Source: an uncultured Granulicatella sp.
GTDB lineage: Bacteria > Bacillota > Bacilli > Lactobacillales > Aerococcaceae
DNA: 24,084 nucleotides
Assembly (NCBI GenBank): GCA_934193545.1
Contig: CAKPVL010000019.1
Coordinates: forward strand, 1 to 24,084
Direction: 5' to 3'
The stretch's first letter is position 1. Every line of letters starts with the position of its first letter. A program made the translations under genes and the position numbers. The notes beneath the pieces are model-generated. The model worked only from the letters and a program-made list of their open reading frames with translations, ran no database searches and was not told where the DNA came from. Below are positions 1 to 7,360 of this stretch, in pieces.

Positions 1-639
1 GGATATCGCTACTACACAGGCGACGAGCTTTCCCAATTGCAGACGATTCTCTACTATAAATATTTGGGATTTTCGCTAAAAGAGATTAAGTCCCTGATGA
101 CACAAAACGAGGATAATCTGTTGCCACACTTAAAACATCAGTTGAAGTTAATGCAGAAAGAAAAGGACCGCCTTCTAACATTAATCGACACATTAGAAAA
201 GACGATTGCGTCTACGGAAAGGAAAATGACAATGACAACCGAAGAAAAATTCAAAGGGTTCACCTTCAAGGATAACGAGAAATATAAACAAGCCGCGACT
301 GAAAAATACGGCGAAAGCGTGATGAACGAGGCCGAAGAAAGACAAAAAGGTAAGGAAGAAATCGTTGCGGATGGCTTCAATAAAATCTTCTTCGCATTCG
401 CAGAAAATATCGAAAAAGGCCTGCCTGCAACAAGTGCCGAAAACGTGGACTTAGCCAAACAACTCCACCAACACATGTGCACTTACGCCTTCGACTGCTC
501 AATTGATGTCTTCTCAAGCATCGGATTTGGCTACGCGCAAAACGAAGAGTTCAGAACGAACCTCGATAAATACGGCAAAGGCGTTGGCCAGTACGCCTGC
601 GACGCGATTCAAGCCTATGTCGCACAGGAGAGAAAATAA
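1..639 (+). CDS. MerR-family regulator with TipAS drug-binding domain (5' end outside window)
   Basis: The frame is open from base 1, so this is the C-terminal part of a longer gene. The first residues (GYRYYTGDELSQLQTI) are the end of a MerR winged-helix DNA-binding domain, followed by the LGFSLKEIKSLM helix typical of MerR proteins. A coiled-coil dimerisation helix (about residues 45-75 of the visible part) leads into a region of about 130 residues resembling the TipAS antibiotic-recognition domain: KYG..V, a long acidic helix and a closing GYAQNEEF..N.DKYG..... segment. Family members are autoregulated activators that respond to bound cationic or thiopeptide-like drugs. The TTG at base 37 lies inside the MerR domain and is not the true start. 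A strong terminator follows. Family assignment is firm; the ligand is unknown. Confidence 0.88.
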   Translation, partial: GYRYYTGDELSQLQTILYYKYLGFSLKEIKSLMTQNEDNLLPHLKHQLKLMQKEKDRLLTLIDTLEKTIASTERKMTMTTEEKFKGFTFKDNEKYKQAATEKYGESVMNEAEERQKGKEEIVADGFNKIFFAFAENIEKGLPATSAENVDLAKQLHQHMCTYAFDCSIDVFSSIGFGYAQNEEFRTNLDKYGKGVGQYACDAIQAYVAQERK

Positions 640-675
640 GAGTACTCTTCCCTAAACAAATACCATTCCATAATT

Positions 676-701
676 ATAAGCAGTCATTGACTGCTTATTT
701 T
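676..701 (+). terminator. Rho-independent terminator after the MerR gene
   Basis: TAAGCAGTCA (677-686) and TGACTGCTTA (688-697) form a perfect stem, extended by one A-T pair, followed by TTTT. It lies 37 bases after the MerR stop codon. Confidence 0.8.
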
Positions 702-745
702 AATATCATTAAACTTATTATTCTCTCATTTTTTTAAATTCATTA

Positions 746-754
746 TGCTATAAT
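746..754 (+). promoter_or_regulatory. Extended -10 promoter of the LXG toxin gene
   Basis: TGcTATAAT is a perfect extended -10 box. The -35 region at the right distance (about 726-731, TCATTT) is poor, as is common for extended -10 promoters. The start codon lies 66 bases downstream behind an AGAGGAtg ribosome binding site. Confidence 0.65.
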
Positions 755-807
755 ATCAATTGAGAGCGACAATTTTTTACAAACATAAATTTACTTTTAG
801 AATTTTA

Positions 808-956
808 AAGAGGATGATAAATGAGTTATTACGTAAAATTTAACGACATTACCTCCATGCAGGGCCAAACAAATCAAACCATCCAACAATGGGGAGAATC
901 ATTAAAGAATCTACAAGAGTCCATTGCCTCCCTCGCAAACCAGAGTGAGCTTCAAG
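808..956 (+). repeat. Direct repeat, copy 1: ribosome binding site plus first 45 codons of the LXG gene
   Basis: This segment is repeated at 3355-3503 with a constant offset of 2547 bases and only a few mismatches. It covers the AAGAGGAyGATAA ribosome-binding region, the start codon and the first 45 codons. Similarity ends abruptly after GAGCTTCAAG in both copies. Confidence 0.85.
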
Positions 957-2752
957 GGGAAGCGATGACGAGTGCGAAGAGCTATATGACAGAAGTTCAT
1001 GGAACATTCATACAGACGCTGACGCTGTTAATGAATGAGTATATCGCAAGTTTCCTACTATATAAAGATGGCTACTATCAAATCGATACGCATAACCATG
1101 CGGAATTGCCTGAAGATGTCTATAAAGGGCTTCATTCAGACCTAGGAAAGTCTAAGCAACGATTCGAACAACAGTTGGAACAGTTAACAACTGCCAAGCT
1201 CAGAGTCGCAGGATTAGTGAATTACCAAGGAACTAGTCATACAAAGACGAAATTCACGTATGAGAAGCTGATGAAGGATATCAAGCATCTAGACGAATCC
1301 ATTACGCAATATGAAGAGATGCATGTTCGCCAAGATTTGCAGGCGTTTAAGGAATTGCTAGCAGCAACAAAGAGTTTATTGGCAGAGCATTCAAGTAGAG
1401 ACCGCAGTATGGGAAGTTATCAAGTAGGAGACTTTCGTCAGTTGCCGTCAATGAATCGATTCATGTTAGCTGTGCAACAATCCGCGATCTATTTGAACGA
1501 TCATATGCCCCAGATTCAAGCGGCGCGAGATCGGGAACAAGTGCGTATCGATACACTTCGTGCAGAAGAGAGAACAAAAGAAGGTGCAATGAATTTGTTC
1601 TTTGGCATTTTAACTCTTGTAGCGGGGATTTCAGCATTAGTAATCTCAGGTGGTACGGCGATACCAATTGTGACCCCGTGGTTAAAAACTTCAGGATACA
1701 TAATGTATTTATTGGGGAGTGCAAATGCTTGGGAAGGTGTCCACAATATAAGTTTAGGCGTAAGGGGAGATGGTCAAACACATGCTTTTAACCCTCTCCG
1801 AGACACTATTTTTATGGGAGATGTACAGACTTACAATAGTGTAGTTCAAGTGGTTTCTCTAACAACTGGGATTCTTATTCCAATCGCGCACACACAAAGT
1901 ATCCTCCAAGGAACATGGCAGTTTGGTTGGGGGTTATTTGGGGGATATACTTTTGGAAAAGTTGGCTATCATGGCACAAAACTTCTTGGTGGAAGCGAAG
2001 AAATGGCACAAATGATGGATTTGTTTGGAAACCTCATTGGTGGTTATACTTTCTCAAAACTAACTCAAGATTTTAGTTTAAATAGGATTCAAGTTCCAAA
2101 AGTGACAAATGAGAACGTTCAGCCATCAAGTAATCTAGACCGTGTATTGAAATTAGATAGTAATACCGCGGTAGAAATAAAGAATATTGTCGAAGCGGAA
2201 GGTTATTCTTTGAAAGAATTTTCTGACCTATTAGCCCCGGAAAAAGTATTAACTTCTGAGGAAGAAGCGTTGGTGAGAAAAGTTCGTGAAATTATAGGAA
2301 TACCTGAAAAAGGCACTTTAATGGCGAAGATTATTTCAAGTGAACATGCTGAAGCGATTCTTAATGGGGAAAGCGAGTTCTTTGGTGGCTTTAATTCTGT
2401 TTACGAGCATTCCGAAGCATTAACTTCATTAAATGATATATATAAAGGGAATCGATTAGATTATCCTGGAACACCATTTACACGAAATGGAAGTAAATAT
2501 TACGCTAAAATAATTTTTTCTCTAGATAACCCCGAAGACTTAACAATACCTTATAAAGAGAACTATGAAGGTGTGAGTCCGTTTACAGGAAGAGGGTTCA
2601 CAGGGGCTAAAGAAATTATTTTACCTGAATATATGTTAACGAAGAGTCATGTTTTTGATACGGGGGACGTTTTAAGGATATATAATAGGAATGGAGATAT
2701 AATTCAAAGTTATAGATTTATTAAAGATTATGGTTGGAAAGTAATTAAATAA
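821..2752 (+). CDS. LXG-family polymorphic toxin, type VII secretion effector
   Basis: Protein of 643 residues. Residues 1 to about 230 form the helical LXG-type export domain, with the segment around MTSAKSYMTEVHGTF and the family-like LMNEYIASFLLYKDGYYQID. A hydrophobic stretch (about 255-305) and a glycine-rich region (about 350-415) follow. From about residue 470 comes a pretoxin linker and a C-terminal domain containing LTSEEEALVRKVREI, RLDYPGTPF and PFTGRGFTGAKEIILPEY. I have an impression of similar tails in other LXG/WXG toxins but cannot name the activity; an ADP-ribosyltransferase-like fold is possible but unproven. LXG toxins are exported by type VII secretion and act on competing bacteria. 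A probable immunity gene follows after 12 bases. No type VII secretion genes or small LXG partner proteins are in the window, so export would depend on machinery elsewhere. Confidence 0.85.
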   Translation: MSYYVKFNDITSMQGQTNQTIQQWGESLKNLQESIASLANQSELQGEAMTSAKSYMTEVHGTFIQTLTLLMNEYIASFLLYKDGYYQIDTHNHAELPEDVYKGLHSDLGKSKQRFEQQLEQLTTAKLRVAGLVNYQGTSHTKTKFTYEKLMKDIKHLDESITQYEEMHVRQDLQAFKELLAATKSLLAEHSSRDRSMGSYQVGDFRQLPSMNRFMLAVQQSAIYLNDHMPQIQAARDREQVRIDTLRAEERTKEGAMNLFFGILTLVAGISALVISGGTAIPIVTPWLKTSGYIMYLLGSANAWEGVHNISLGVRGDGQTHAFNPLRDTIFMGDVQTYNSVVQVVSLTTGILIPIAHTQSILQGTWQFGWGLFGGYTFGKVGYHGTKLLGGSEEMAQMMDLFGNLIGGYTFSKLTQDFSLNRIQVPKVTNENVQPSSNLDRVLKLDSNTAVEIKNIVEAEGYSLKEFSDLLAPEKVLTSEEEALVRKVREIIGIPEKGTLMAKIISSEHAEAILNGESEFFGGFNSVYEHSEALTSLNDIYKGNRLDYPGTPFTRNGSKYYAKIIFSLDNPEDLTIPYKENYEGVSPFTGRGFTGAKEIILPEYMLTKSHVFDTGDVLRIYNRNGDIIQSYRFIKDYGWKVIK

Positions 2753-2764
2753 GGAGTGGAACAG

Positions 2765-3244
2765 ATGCACGCAATCTATAAACAAAAGAAATATGGGGCA
2801 AGTGTGGGATTAGATAATCAAGTTACACTTCATAGTCGTATTAAAGAAGAAGGGTTTGATAATTTTGTTACCCCATGGGGTGAAGTTATGGATGATTTTT
2901 TTTCAAAAACAGTTAATATGAATGAATTGGATTATCTTTATAGAATAGAGTACGAAATTCAATATAAAGGGCATTTTTTTGACGTGATGTCTGTTATGAA
3001 AAGAAAACTTATTGATAAAGATCTTTTTGTGCTAAACGCTGGCATTGAGGAGTACGAATTAATCGAGAAGCTAGGGTTTGAAGTATACGATAAAGGACAG
3101 TGGTGGAAAAAAATAGGTCGGAAAGATATTGAAGCTCTCAAAATCATTGAAAAGCCATTAGGAATTTTCAAAGACCAAGGCTTGAAAGTTAAAATCTTCG
3201 AAGGAAAAGCCATCGATGATTTCTTAGCTTCTGTAAAAGACTAA
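2765..3244 (+). CDS. Probable immunity protein for the LXG toxin
   Basis: Soluble protein of 159 residues without signal peptide or membrane segment. I chose the ATG at 2765 rather than the GTG at 2756, because the GTG overlaps the ribosome binding site TAAGGAG (2750-2756), which lies 8 bases before the ATG and overlaps the toxin stop codon. The two genes are therefore probably co-translated. The sequence is mixed alpha/beta with aromatic clusters (FVTPWGEVMDDFF, DKGQWWKKIG). I recognise no named immunity family. The function is inferred only from position directly behind a polymorphic toxin, the standard arrangement, and from size. A terminator follows immediately. Confidence 0.75.
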   Translation: MHAIYKQKKYGASVGLDNQVTLHSRIKEEGFDNFVTPWGEVMDDFFSKTVNMNELDYLYRIEYEIQYKGHFFDVMSVMKRKLIDKDLFVLNAGIEEYELIEKLGFEVYDKGQWWKKIGRKDIEALKIIEKPLGIFKDQGLKVKIFEGKAIDDFLASVKD

Positions 3245-3259
3245 AGATGGAAATTTATG

Positions 3260-3290
3260 AATCCTAAGTTGATGATACTTAGGATTTTTA
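3260..3290 (+). terminator. Terminator of the toxin-immunity operon
   Basis: ATCCTAAGT (3261-3269) pairs with ACTTAGGAT (3277-3285) around a 7-base loop and runs into TTTTTATT. It closes the first toxin-immunity pair and separates it from the LXG remnant. Confidence 0.85.
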
Positions 3291-3354
3291 TTAAATATAT
3301 TCAGAATGATGATTATGGAATATAGTGTTATTTGTAAAGGTGATTAAAAGGTTT

Positions 3355-3503
3355 AAGAGGACGATAAATGAGTTATTACGTAAAATTTAACGACATTACC
3401 TCCATGCAGGGCCAAACGAATCAAACCATCCAACAATGGGGAAAATCACTAGAAAATCTAAAAGAGTCCATTGCCTCCCTCGCAAACCAGAGTGAGCTTC
3501 AAG
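3355..3503 (+). repeat. Direct repeat, copy 2: LXG gene start
   Basis: Second copy of the segment at 808-956, including the ribosome binding site and the first 45 codons. Differences are scattered single-base changes (for example caaacGaatc, ggggaAaatc). The breakpoint after GAGCTTCAAG marks where the body of this LXG gene was lost. Confidence 0.85.
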
Positions 3504-3607
3504 CGAAAGCAGCAGAATGGGGAGATATGTCAGGTGGTGCTGAACAGATTGTAACACCTTTTGGAGGAATTGATATGCTGAATATGGGGATAATGGAGGA
3601 ATTTTAA
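3368..3607 (+). pseudogene. Collapsed LXG toxin gene: N-terminus joined to a toxin tail
   Basis: Open frame of 79 codons. Codons 1 to about 46 are almost identical to the start of the intact LXG toxin at 821. The remaining 33 residues (WGDMSGGAEQIVTPF, then GIDMLNMGIMEEF) look like the extreme C-terminus of a different toxin. The pattern 'GGxxQ-vTP ... mLxxGxxEE' recalls the end of TNT-type NAD-glycohydrolase toxin domains; that likeness is from memory and tentative. About 500-600 codons of a normal LXG toxin are missing in frame, so no toxin activity is expected. The stop TAA abuts the ATG of the next gene, so the short frame may survive because its translation feeds the immunity gene. Confidence 0.75.
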
Positions 3608-4183
3608 ATGACAAAACAAGAACTGGTAAATTTCATTAATCAACATAGAGATAAGATGGGGATATTTCATATTGCGCTTGATGAGCGATATGGAGGTCAA
3701 TTTACTTTGGGATACTATTACGATGAGAAATCTAGTCAATATAAAGTATATGAGGTTAATGAGCGCCAAGATATCTGGATAAGAGACGAATTTAAAAATG
3801 AAAGTGATGCAATAAATCGACTTTATCGTTTGATAAAAACAAAATTATGGATAAAAGAACCTCTCATTCAGTTAGATGTTTCAGAAATTGATACAATCGG
3901 AACGAATGATACAGACTTGGAACTTTTATTAATAGATGGCAATCTTTGGCTTCCAGATACCGAAGAAGAGCATCTCTTGAAGCTTCAAGAAAAACTCAAC
4001 AACTACATCTACTTCCTCGAAAGCAAGCAGTATGTGGCACGATATGGCGATAGTTTTGACAAAAAAGTTATCCATATTACCTTCCAATATTCTCCATCGG
4101 ATAATGGACTAGCCTTTCTTGCAGCAGTTCAGAAGGTATTACAACCGACGGATATGAGCTTGAAAGTGGAATTACCTGAGTGA
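3608..4183 (+). CDS. Orphan immunity protein kept behind the LXG remnant
   Basis: Soluble protein of 191 residues, starting at the base after the stop of the LXG remnant. Its ribosome binding site GGAGG (3595-3599) lies inside the remnant. The N-terminal half (residues about 10-75: HIALDERYGGQFTLGYYYD, YKVYEVNERQ) resembles small polymorphic-toxin immunity domains of the Imm59 kind, but I hold that family name only loosely. The C-terminal half is charged and carries no motif I know. The toxin it once matched is reduced to about 30 codons. Orphan immunity genes of this kind can protect against relatives that still carry the toxin. A strong terminator follows directly. Confidence 0.7.
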   Translation: MTKQELVNFINQHRDKMGIFHIALDERYGGQFTLGYYYDEKSSQYKVYEVNERQDIWIRDEFKNESDAINRLYRLIKTKLWIKEPLIQLDVSEIDTIGTNDTDLELLLIDGNLWLPDTEEEHLLKLQEKLNNYIYFLESKQYVARYGDSFDKKVIHITFQYSPSDNGLAFLAAVQKVLQPTDMSLKVELPE

Positions 4184-4184
4184 T

Positions 4185-4213
4185 AAAGAGAGCGAAAGAC
4201 GCTCTCTTTTTTA
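4185..4213 (+). terminator. Terminator after the orphan immunity gene
   Basis: AAAGAGAGCG (4185-4194) pairs perfectly with CGCTCTCTTT (4200-4209) around AAAGA, within a run of six T. It begins two bases after the stop codon. Confidence 0.9.
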
Positions 4214-4222
4214 TGATATAAT
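4214..4222 (+). promoter_or_regulatory. Extended -10 promoter for the third immunity-like gene
   Basis: TGaTATAAT is a perfect extended -10 box directly after the preceding terminator. It leaves a leader of about 65 bases before the ATG at 4293. No good -35 box is visible because the terminator occupies that position. Confidence 0.55.
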
Positions 4223-4292
4223 AAGACTATATTTATAAAAAGATTATTTCAGCTTTTCCTAGCAGTAAATAGAAAGATATAGGACGTAACAA

Positions 4293-4670
4293 ATGTTAAA
4301 AAGACAATATGAAATATTTAAATATTCTGACGGTGATATTAGCTTAATGATAAGTTTTTTTGATCCCTATTATCAAACCTTATGTGAATTTTTTGATACA
4401 GAAGTCCATAATTTTTACCCTCATATTTATAAAGTATTAGAGGCGGTTGTTACTGGTCAAAAAGAATCGTCTGGTTTTGGCGGTAATATGCTGAATATTG
4501 ATATAGGCAAGGAGGAAACTGAAGTATACTATCAAATGGATGATGAAAGTCTTGGGGAACCTTGCTTTATTTCAACTGACGAACTATATAAATTAGTCAT
4601 TGAATGGAAAGAAATGGAAGATAGAATGTACAGAGGGGAAGATATTTTTCCGCTAACGATAGAGGATTAA
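4293..4670 (+). CDS. Small acidic protein, putative orphan immunity protein
   Basis: Soluble acidic protein of 125 residues with no signal or membrane segment. The segments GFGGNMLNIDIG, EVYYQMDD and FISTDELYKLVIEWKEM form a beta-hairpin/helix pattern that I associate with small proteins near polymorphic-toxin loci, without a family name I would defend. The ribosome binding site is weak (AGGAC, 8-9 bases before the ATG). It has its own promoter and shares a convergent terminator with yaaA. Position at the end of the LXG island is the main reason for suggesting an immunity role; a free-standing gene of other function is possible. Confidence 0.6.
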   Translation: MLKRQYEIFKYSDGDISLMISFFDPYYQTLCEFFDTEVHNFYPHIYKVLEAVVTGQKESSGFGGNMLNIDIGKEETEVYYQMDDESLGEPCFISTDELYKLVIEWKEMEDRMYRGEDIFPLTIED

Positions 4671-4702
4671 GATGTATTAGAAGGCATCATAAAATAACAA
4701 GC

Positions 4703-4740
4703 AAAAGAGGAGTAAGACACTTGTCCTACTCCTCTATTTT
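4703..4740. terminator. Bidirectional terminator between the immunity-like gene and yaaA
   Basis: AGAGGAGTA (4706-4714) pairs with TACTCCTCT (4727-4735). There is an A run on the left and TATTTTT on the right, so the hairpin has a T tract in both directions and serves both convergent genes. Confidence 0.8.
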
Positions 4741-5453
4741 TATCTCACAAATACTAATTTTTCTGGCGTTGAGAGTTCCGCATCATAAGCGAATCCATCT
4801 TCACTAAAAGCCTCCAGCTGCTTCACGTCCATCACTTGTTCTCGCATCGCAAAACCAACCAATAACCCCCGCCCTTTTTTCGACGTTGTAGAGTGTTGTT
4901 TCAACTTGCCGTCTTTACGCTCGTAAAATTCCACGTCCACCCAGTTGTAACGCGAGCGGTCGAGTAACGTGCTGAACTCATCACTAGCACAATTCACCAC
5001 CGTTTCACCTTCTTCGAACAACTCGGCCCACTCCGATTTCCAGTAAGCCTTCAAGCTTTTTCCGTCCACGCGCAATGGTCTGAGCATATCCAAACGATAC
5101 GGCTTCACATAAGCATCCGGCGCCACAGCCCCATATAACGCAGACAAGATGCGCACATGCTTGCTTCCATAATCCAAGCCTTCCTTCCATCCCTCTACTT
5201 GCTTCAACCAGCGAAACGCCAGTCCGTTGTAGAGTTCGATGGCAGGCGCAGCCCCTGCTTTCTTCCATCCTTCGATGAACGCTTTGTTTTCGTCGAGCAA
5301 CTTTCCTTTGACCCCTAACACACGAGAGAGGTCCTCTTCAGGCACCGCACGCACGGCTTCGACCACTTTTGCAGCAGCCGGGCTCCCTTCCCAGTCGCGT
5401 TCCTCTAATGCATCACAATTCATTTCCTTTGCAGGTGATAATATTAATTTCAT
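4740..5453 (-). CDS. yaaA: YaaA, peroxide-stress response protein (UPF0246/DUF328)
   Basis: Protein of 237 residues with the YaaA start MKLILSPAKEM and the family segments ELYNGLAFRWL, HVRILSALYGAVAP, LDMLRPL, VNCASDEFSTLLD and the closing KKGRGLLVGFAMRE. In E. coli, YaaA is induced by hydrogen peroxide and limits free iron and oxidative DNA damage; the fold binds DNA. The frame runs 19 codons further upstream, but the ATG at 5453 has an AAGGAG ribosome binding site 9 bases ahead and matches the family start. The gene is slightly shorter than usual (about 245-260 residues). It is read from a promoter that shares its -35 box with the divergent membrane-protein operon. Confidence 0.92.
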   Translation of the reverse strand: MKLILSPAKEMNCDALEERDWEGSPAAAKVVEAVRAVPEEDLSRVLGVKGKLLDENKAFIEGWKKAGAAPAIELYNGLAFRWLKQVEGWKEGLDYGSKHVRILSALYGAVAPDAYVKPYRLDMLRPLRVDGKSLKAYWKSEWAELFEEGETVVNCASDEFSTLLDRSRYNWVDVEFYERKDGKLKQHSTTSKKGRGLLVGFAMREQVMDVKQLEAFSEDGFAYDAELSTPEKLVFVR

Positions 5454-5481
5454 CTCGGCACTCCTTTTCATTGTCCCCTTT

Positions 5482-5510
5482 AGTGTACCGTACCCACCGT
5501 ATTTTGACAA
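5482..5510 (-). promoter_or_regulatory. Promoter of yaaA
   Basis: Read on the minus strand: TTGTCA (5505-5510), a spacer of 17 bases and TACACT (5482-5487). The -35 box lies on top of the -35 box of the promoter facing the other way. Confidence 0.7.
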
Positions 5511-5532
5511 AATACAAGTCCCGTTTTATACT
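5504..5532 (+). promoter_or_regulatory. Promoter of the membrane-protein operon
   Basis: TTGACA (5504-5509), a spacer of exactly 17 bases and TATACT (5527-5532) form a near-consensus vegetative promoter. It leaves a leader of about 23 bases before the ATG at 5562, with AAAGGAG inside it. Confidence 0.85.
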
Positions 5533-5561
5533 GATTACTATCAACCTTAAAGGAGAATTCT

Positions 5562-5954
5562 ATGCCAGGACCATTCCCTATTTCAATTAATTCCATCGCA
5601 TTATTTTATCTATTACCATTCATTAGCGTTGGAGTCTATACGATTGGAACGCAGAAATTTTCACTCGCAAACTTCCTACTATTACTTGGAGGGATCACAG
5701 CGCTACATTCCGCCCGTCTCATCTACGAAAAATCAGTCACTGGATATATCTTCTGGATTATAGCCTGGGCAGTCATGTTATACGCGTCCTATTGGAACAA
5801 CCAGCACGAAAAACCGTATAAAACAGAAAATCAAATGCTCGAATTTGTCGTCTGCTTTGTGAACAGAAATCCATTTCCGGATAAAATTAAAGACCCAAAC
5901 AAAGCACGTGTCATCGTCGCAATCGTCATCACATTTTTAATGATTATCGCTTAA
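5562..5954 (+). CDS. Small integral membrane protein, about four helices
   Basis: Hydrophobic protein of 130 residues. Probable membrane helices lie at about 10-28, 36-52, 58-77 and 113-129, with a polar stretch at about 78-112 (NNQHEKPYKTENQ, NRNPFPDKIKDPNKAR). No catalytic motif is visible and I know no named family. It has a near-consensus promoter and an AAAGGAG ribosome binding site, and is followed after 15 bases by a second small membrane protein, so the two form an operon. The final charged loop then hydrophobic tail resembles the layout of the three membrane proteins downstream (5970, 6434, 7491), of which it may be a distant relative. Confidence 0.75.
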   Translation: MPGPFPISINSIALFYLLPFISVGVYTIGTQKFSLANFLLLLGGITALHSARLIYEKSVTGYIFWIIAWAVMLYASYWNNQHEKPYKTENQMLEFVVCFVNRNPFPDKIKDPNKARVIVAIVITFLMIIA

Positions 5955-5969
5955 CAAGGAGGGCCTCAT

Positions 5970-6302
5970 ATGGGCTATGTATTCATCATCTTTTTTATTC
6001 TTAGTTTCTTTATCGTCACATTCGCGCTCTTGCATCTACTTGCAGGAGGAGCCGCTCTTCTAAAAGGAGACAAAACTACAGGAAACATCCTCGTTTTTGC
6101 TGGAGGAGTTATCGCACTTCCTACAATCCCATTACTAGCCGTGATACCTGGAATCCCATTCCTTACATGGATTCTTGGGGCCACACTTTGCTGCGTGGGA
6201 GCGTACATGAACGGAAAAGAAAAAGGCAACATCAACAAATCGCACCACGCCATCCGCATCACCATCGCAGTTCTTCTCACGCTTGGATTGGCGCTTGTTT
6301 AA
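5970..6302 (+). CDS. Small four-helix membrane protein, paralogue family member 1
   Basis: Protein of 110 residues with four probable membrane helices. It has the layout also seen in the genes at 6434 and 7491: first helix ending in a 'HLL-GG' turn (LLHLLAGGAALLKG), a helix starting near GNILVFAGG, a third helix ending in a glycine/cysteine-rich motif (LGATLCCVGAYMNGKEKG), and a last helix after a polar loop (HHAIRITIAVLL). A strong AAGGAGG ribosome binding site lies 9 bases before the ATG. It is co-transcribed with the gene at 5562 and followed by a long terminator hairpin. Function unknown. Confidence 0.75.
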   Translation: MGYVFIIFFILSFFIVTFALLHLLAGGAALLKGDKTTGNILVFAGGVIALPTIPLLAVIPGIPFLTWILGATLCCVGAYMNGKEKGNINKSHHAIRITIAVLLTLGLALV

Positions 6303-6345
6303 AAAAGGGTACCATTTCTACAATGTTGTATTTCTATAAAAAATT

Positions 6346-6392
6346 AGGTCTTCCACTGCTATTTCATTTATAATAGAGTAGAAGACCTTTTT
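6346..6392 (+). terminator. Terminator of the membrane-protein operon
   Basis: AGGTCTTC (6346-6353) pairs with GAAGACCT (6381-6388), with further pairing inside (ACT/AGT and CTATT/AATAG), followed by TTTT. Confidence 0.8.
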
Positions 6393-6433
6393 AGTACGCT
6401 TCGTATCATTTATTCTTATAGGGAGAACTTCTT

Positions 6434-6784
6434 ATGCTTAATTTAATCATGGCTGTATTGTTTATTGCCATAGTTACCTTCCTTTTCATTCTCTATCATC
6501 TATTGAGAGGACTGAAATTATTACTCTTTCAGAAAAATCATAAGGGTGGTTGGTACTTACTAATCGGTTCATTACTCCTAATTGCTCTCTTTATTTATAC
6601 TCAATCTCAATATGTTCATTTTTCTTCCGTTCGAAACTTTGTAACGCCAATGTGGTGTATTGGCGGCGTCCTATGTTTTATCGGTGATTATATTGCCGAT
6701 AAAGAATCTGGACAAATAAAACTAGCCCCTACCCTCATTCGTATCATCGCCTTTTGCATTTCACTTATTGCGCACTCTGTATAA
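6434..6784 (+). CDS. Small four-helix membrane protein, paralogue family member 2
   Basis: Protein of 116 residues. Helices lie at about 3-25, 40-57, 70-87 and 96-114. Shared with the gene at 7491: YHLLRGLKLLLF against YHILVGLRAVFI, a GG(W/L)xLLIG second helix, MWCIGGVLCFIGDYI against LWLLGGIPCYIGIYL, and a terminal LAPTLIRII against VAPVAFIIR. The ribosome binding site is GGGAGAA. Each of these genes has its own terminator, so they are tandem copies expressed separately rather than one operon. No catalytic motif is visible; function unknown. Confidence 0.75.
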   Translation: MLNLIMAVLFIAIVTFLFILYHLLRGLKLLLFQKNHKGGWYLLIGSLLLIALFIYTQSQYVHFSSVRNFVTPMWCIGGVLCFIGDYIADKESGQIKLAPTLIRIIAFCISLIAHSV

Positions 6785-6802
6785 AAATACTAATACCAAG
6801 AA

Positions 6803-6825
6803 GACTCGCCCTGCGAGCCTTTTTC
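6803..6825 (+). terminator. Short terminator after the second paralogue
   Basis: CTCGC (6805-6809), loop CCT, GCGAG (6813-6817), then CCTTTTT. A closely related hairpin with the same GACTCGC core follows the third paralogue at 7842, so gene and terminator appear to have been duplicated together. Confidence 0.75.
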
Positions 6826-6875
6826 TATACAATCCAGCACACTAGTAACCTTCAACAAAGAACTACTTCCATAAA

Positions 6876-6907
6876 AAATAGCGTACGGAAAGTTCCGTAC
6901 GCTATTT
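6876..6907 (-). terminator. Terminator of the EamA gene
   Basis: A perfect 15-bp stem (6876-6890 with 6893-6907) closes two bases before the EamA stop codon, with a T run on the minus strand (AAAAAA at 6873-6878). It may also stop transcripts from the left. Confidence 0.85.
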
Positions 6908-6909
6908 CT

Positions 6910-7326
6910 CTATTTCCACACCATAATGATTGTCCCGATCGCAATCAGTGCGCAACCAATCAAGGACCTCACCGTTAACGTATCATGTAAGAAGAAAAAG
7001 GCTAATATCAACGTGAAGACGATACTCAACTTGTCGACCGCCGCTACCTCTGTTGCACTCCCCATCTGAAGCGCCTTATAGTAACATAGCCACGAAGCCC
7101 CAGTCGCGATCCCTGATAAAATCAAAAAGATCCAACTCTTCCTGCTAATCTCAGATAACCCAGACTGATTATTCGTCACAAATACCATCAGCCACGACAT
7201 CACAACGACTACAACCGTGCGCACCGCCGTCGCCAAATTCGAGTTCACTCCATCAATCCCAATCTTCGCTAAAATCGACGTCAACGCAGCAAACACCGCT
7301 GACAACAATGCAAATACAATCCACAT
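6910..7326 (-). CDS. Half-size EamA/DMT-family transporter
   Basis: Protein of 138 residues with five hydrophobic segments, the single-domain form of the drug/metabolite transporter superfamily, which probably works as a dimer. Family marks are the start MWIVFALLSAVFAALTSILA, KIGIDGVNSNLATAVRT, GIATGASWLCYYKALQMG, DKLSIVFTLILAFFFL and the final IGCALIAIGTIIMVW. The frame continues 25 codons upstream, but the ATG at 7326 has GAGGAG 9 bases ahead, matches the family start, and the promoter at 7361-7389 would place the transcript start almost on the alternative ATG at 7347. Substrate unknown. It sits between small membrane-protein paralogues on the opposite strand. Confidence 0.88.
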   Translation of the reverse strand: MWIVFALLSAVFAALTSILAKIGIDGVNSNLATAVRTVVVVVMSWLMVFVTNNQSGLSEISRKSWIFLILSGIATGASWLCYYKALQMGSATEVAAVDKLSIVFTLILAFFFLHDTLTVRSLIGCALIAIGTIIMVWK

Positions 7327-7360
7327 AAGCAAGGACTCCTCTTTCATCAATTCTTCCTCT

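Noticed and set aside
5239..5550. Plus-strand frames opposite yaaA
   Set aside because: They lie entirely within yaaA and its promoter region and have no ribosome binding site.
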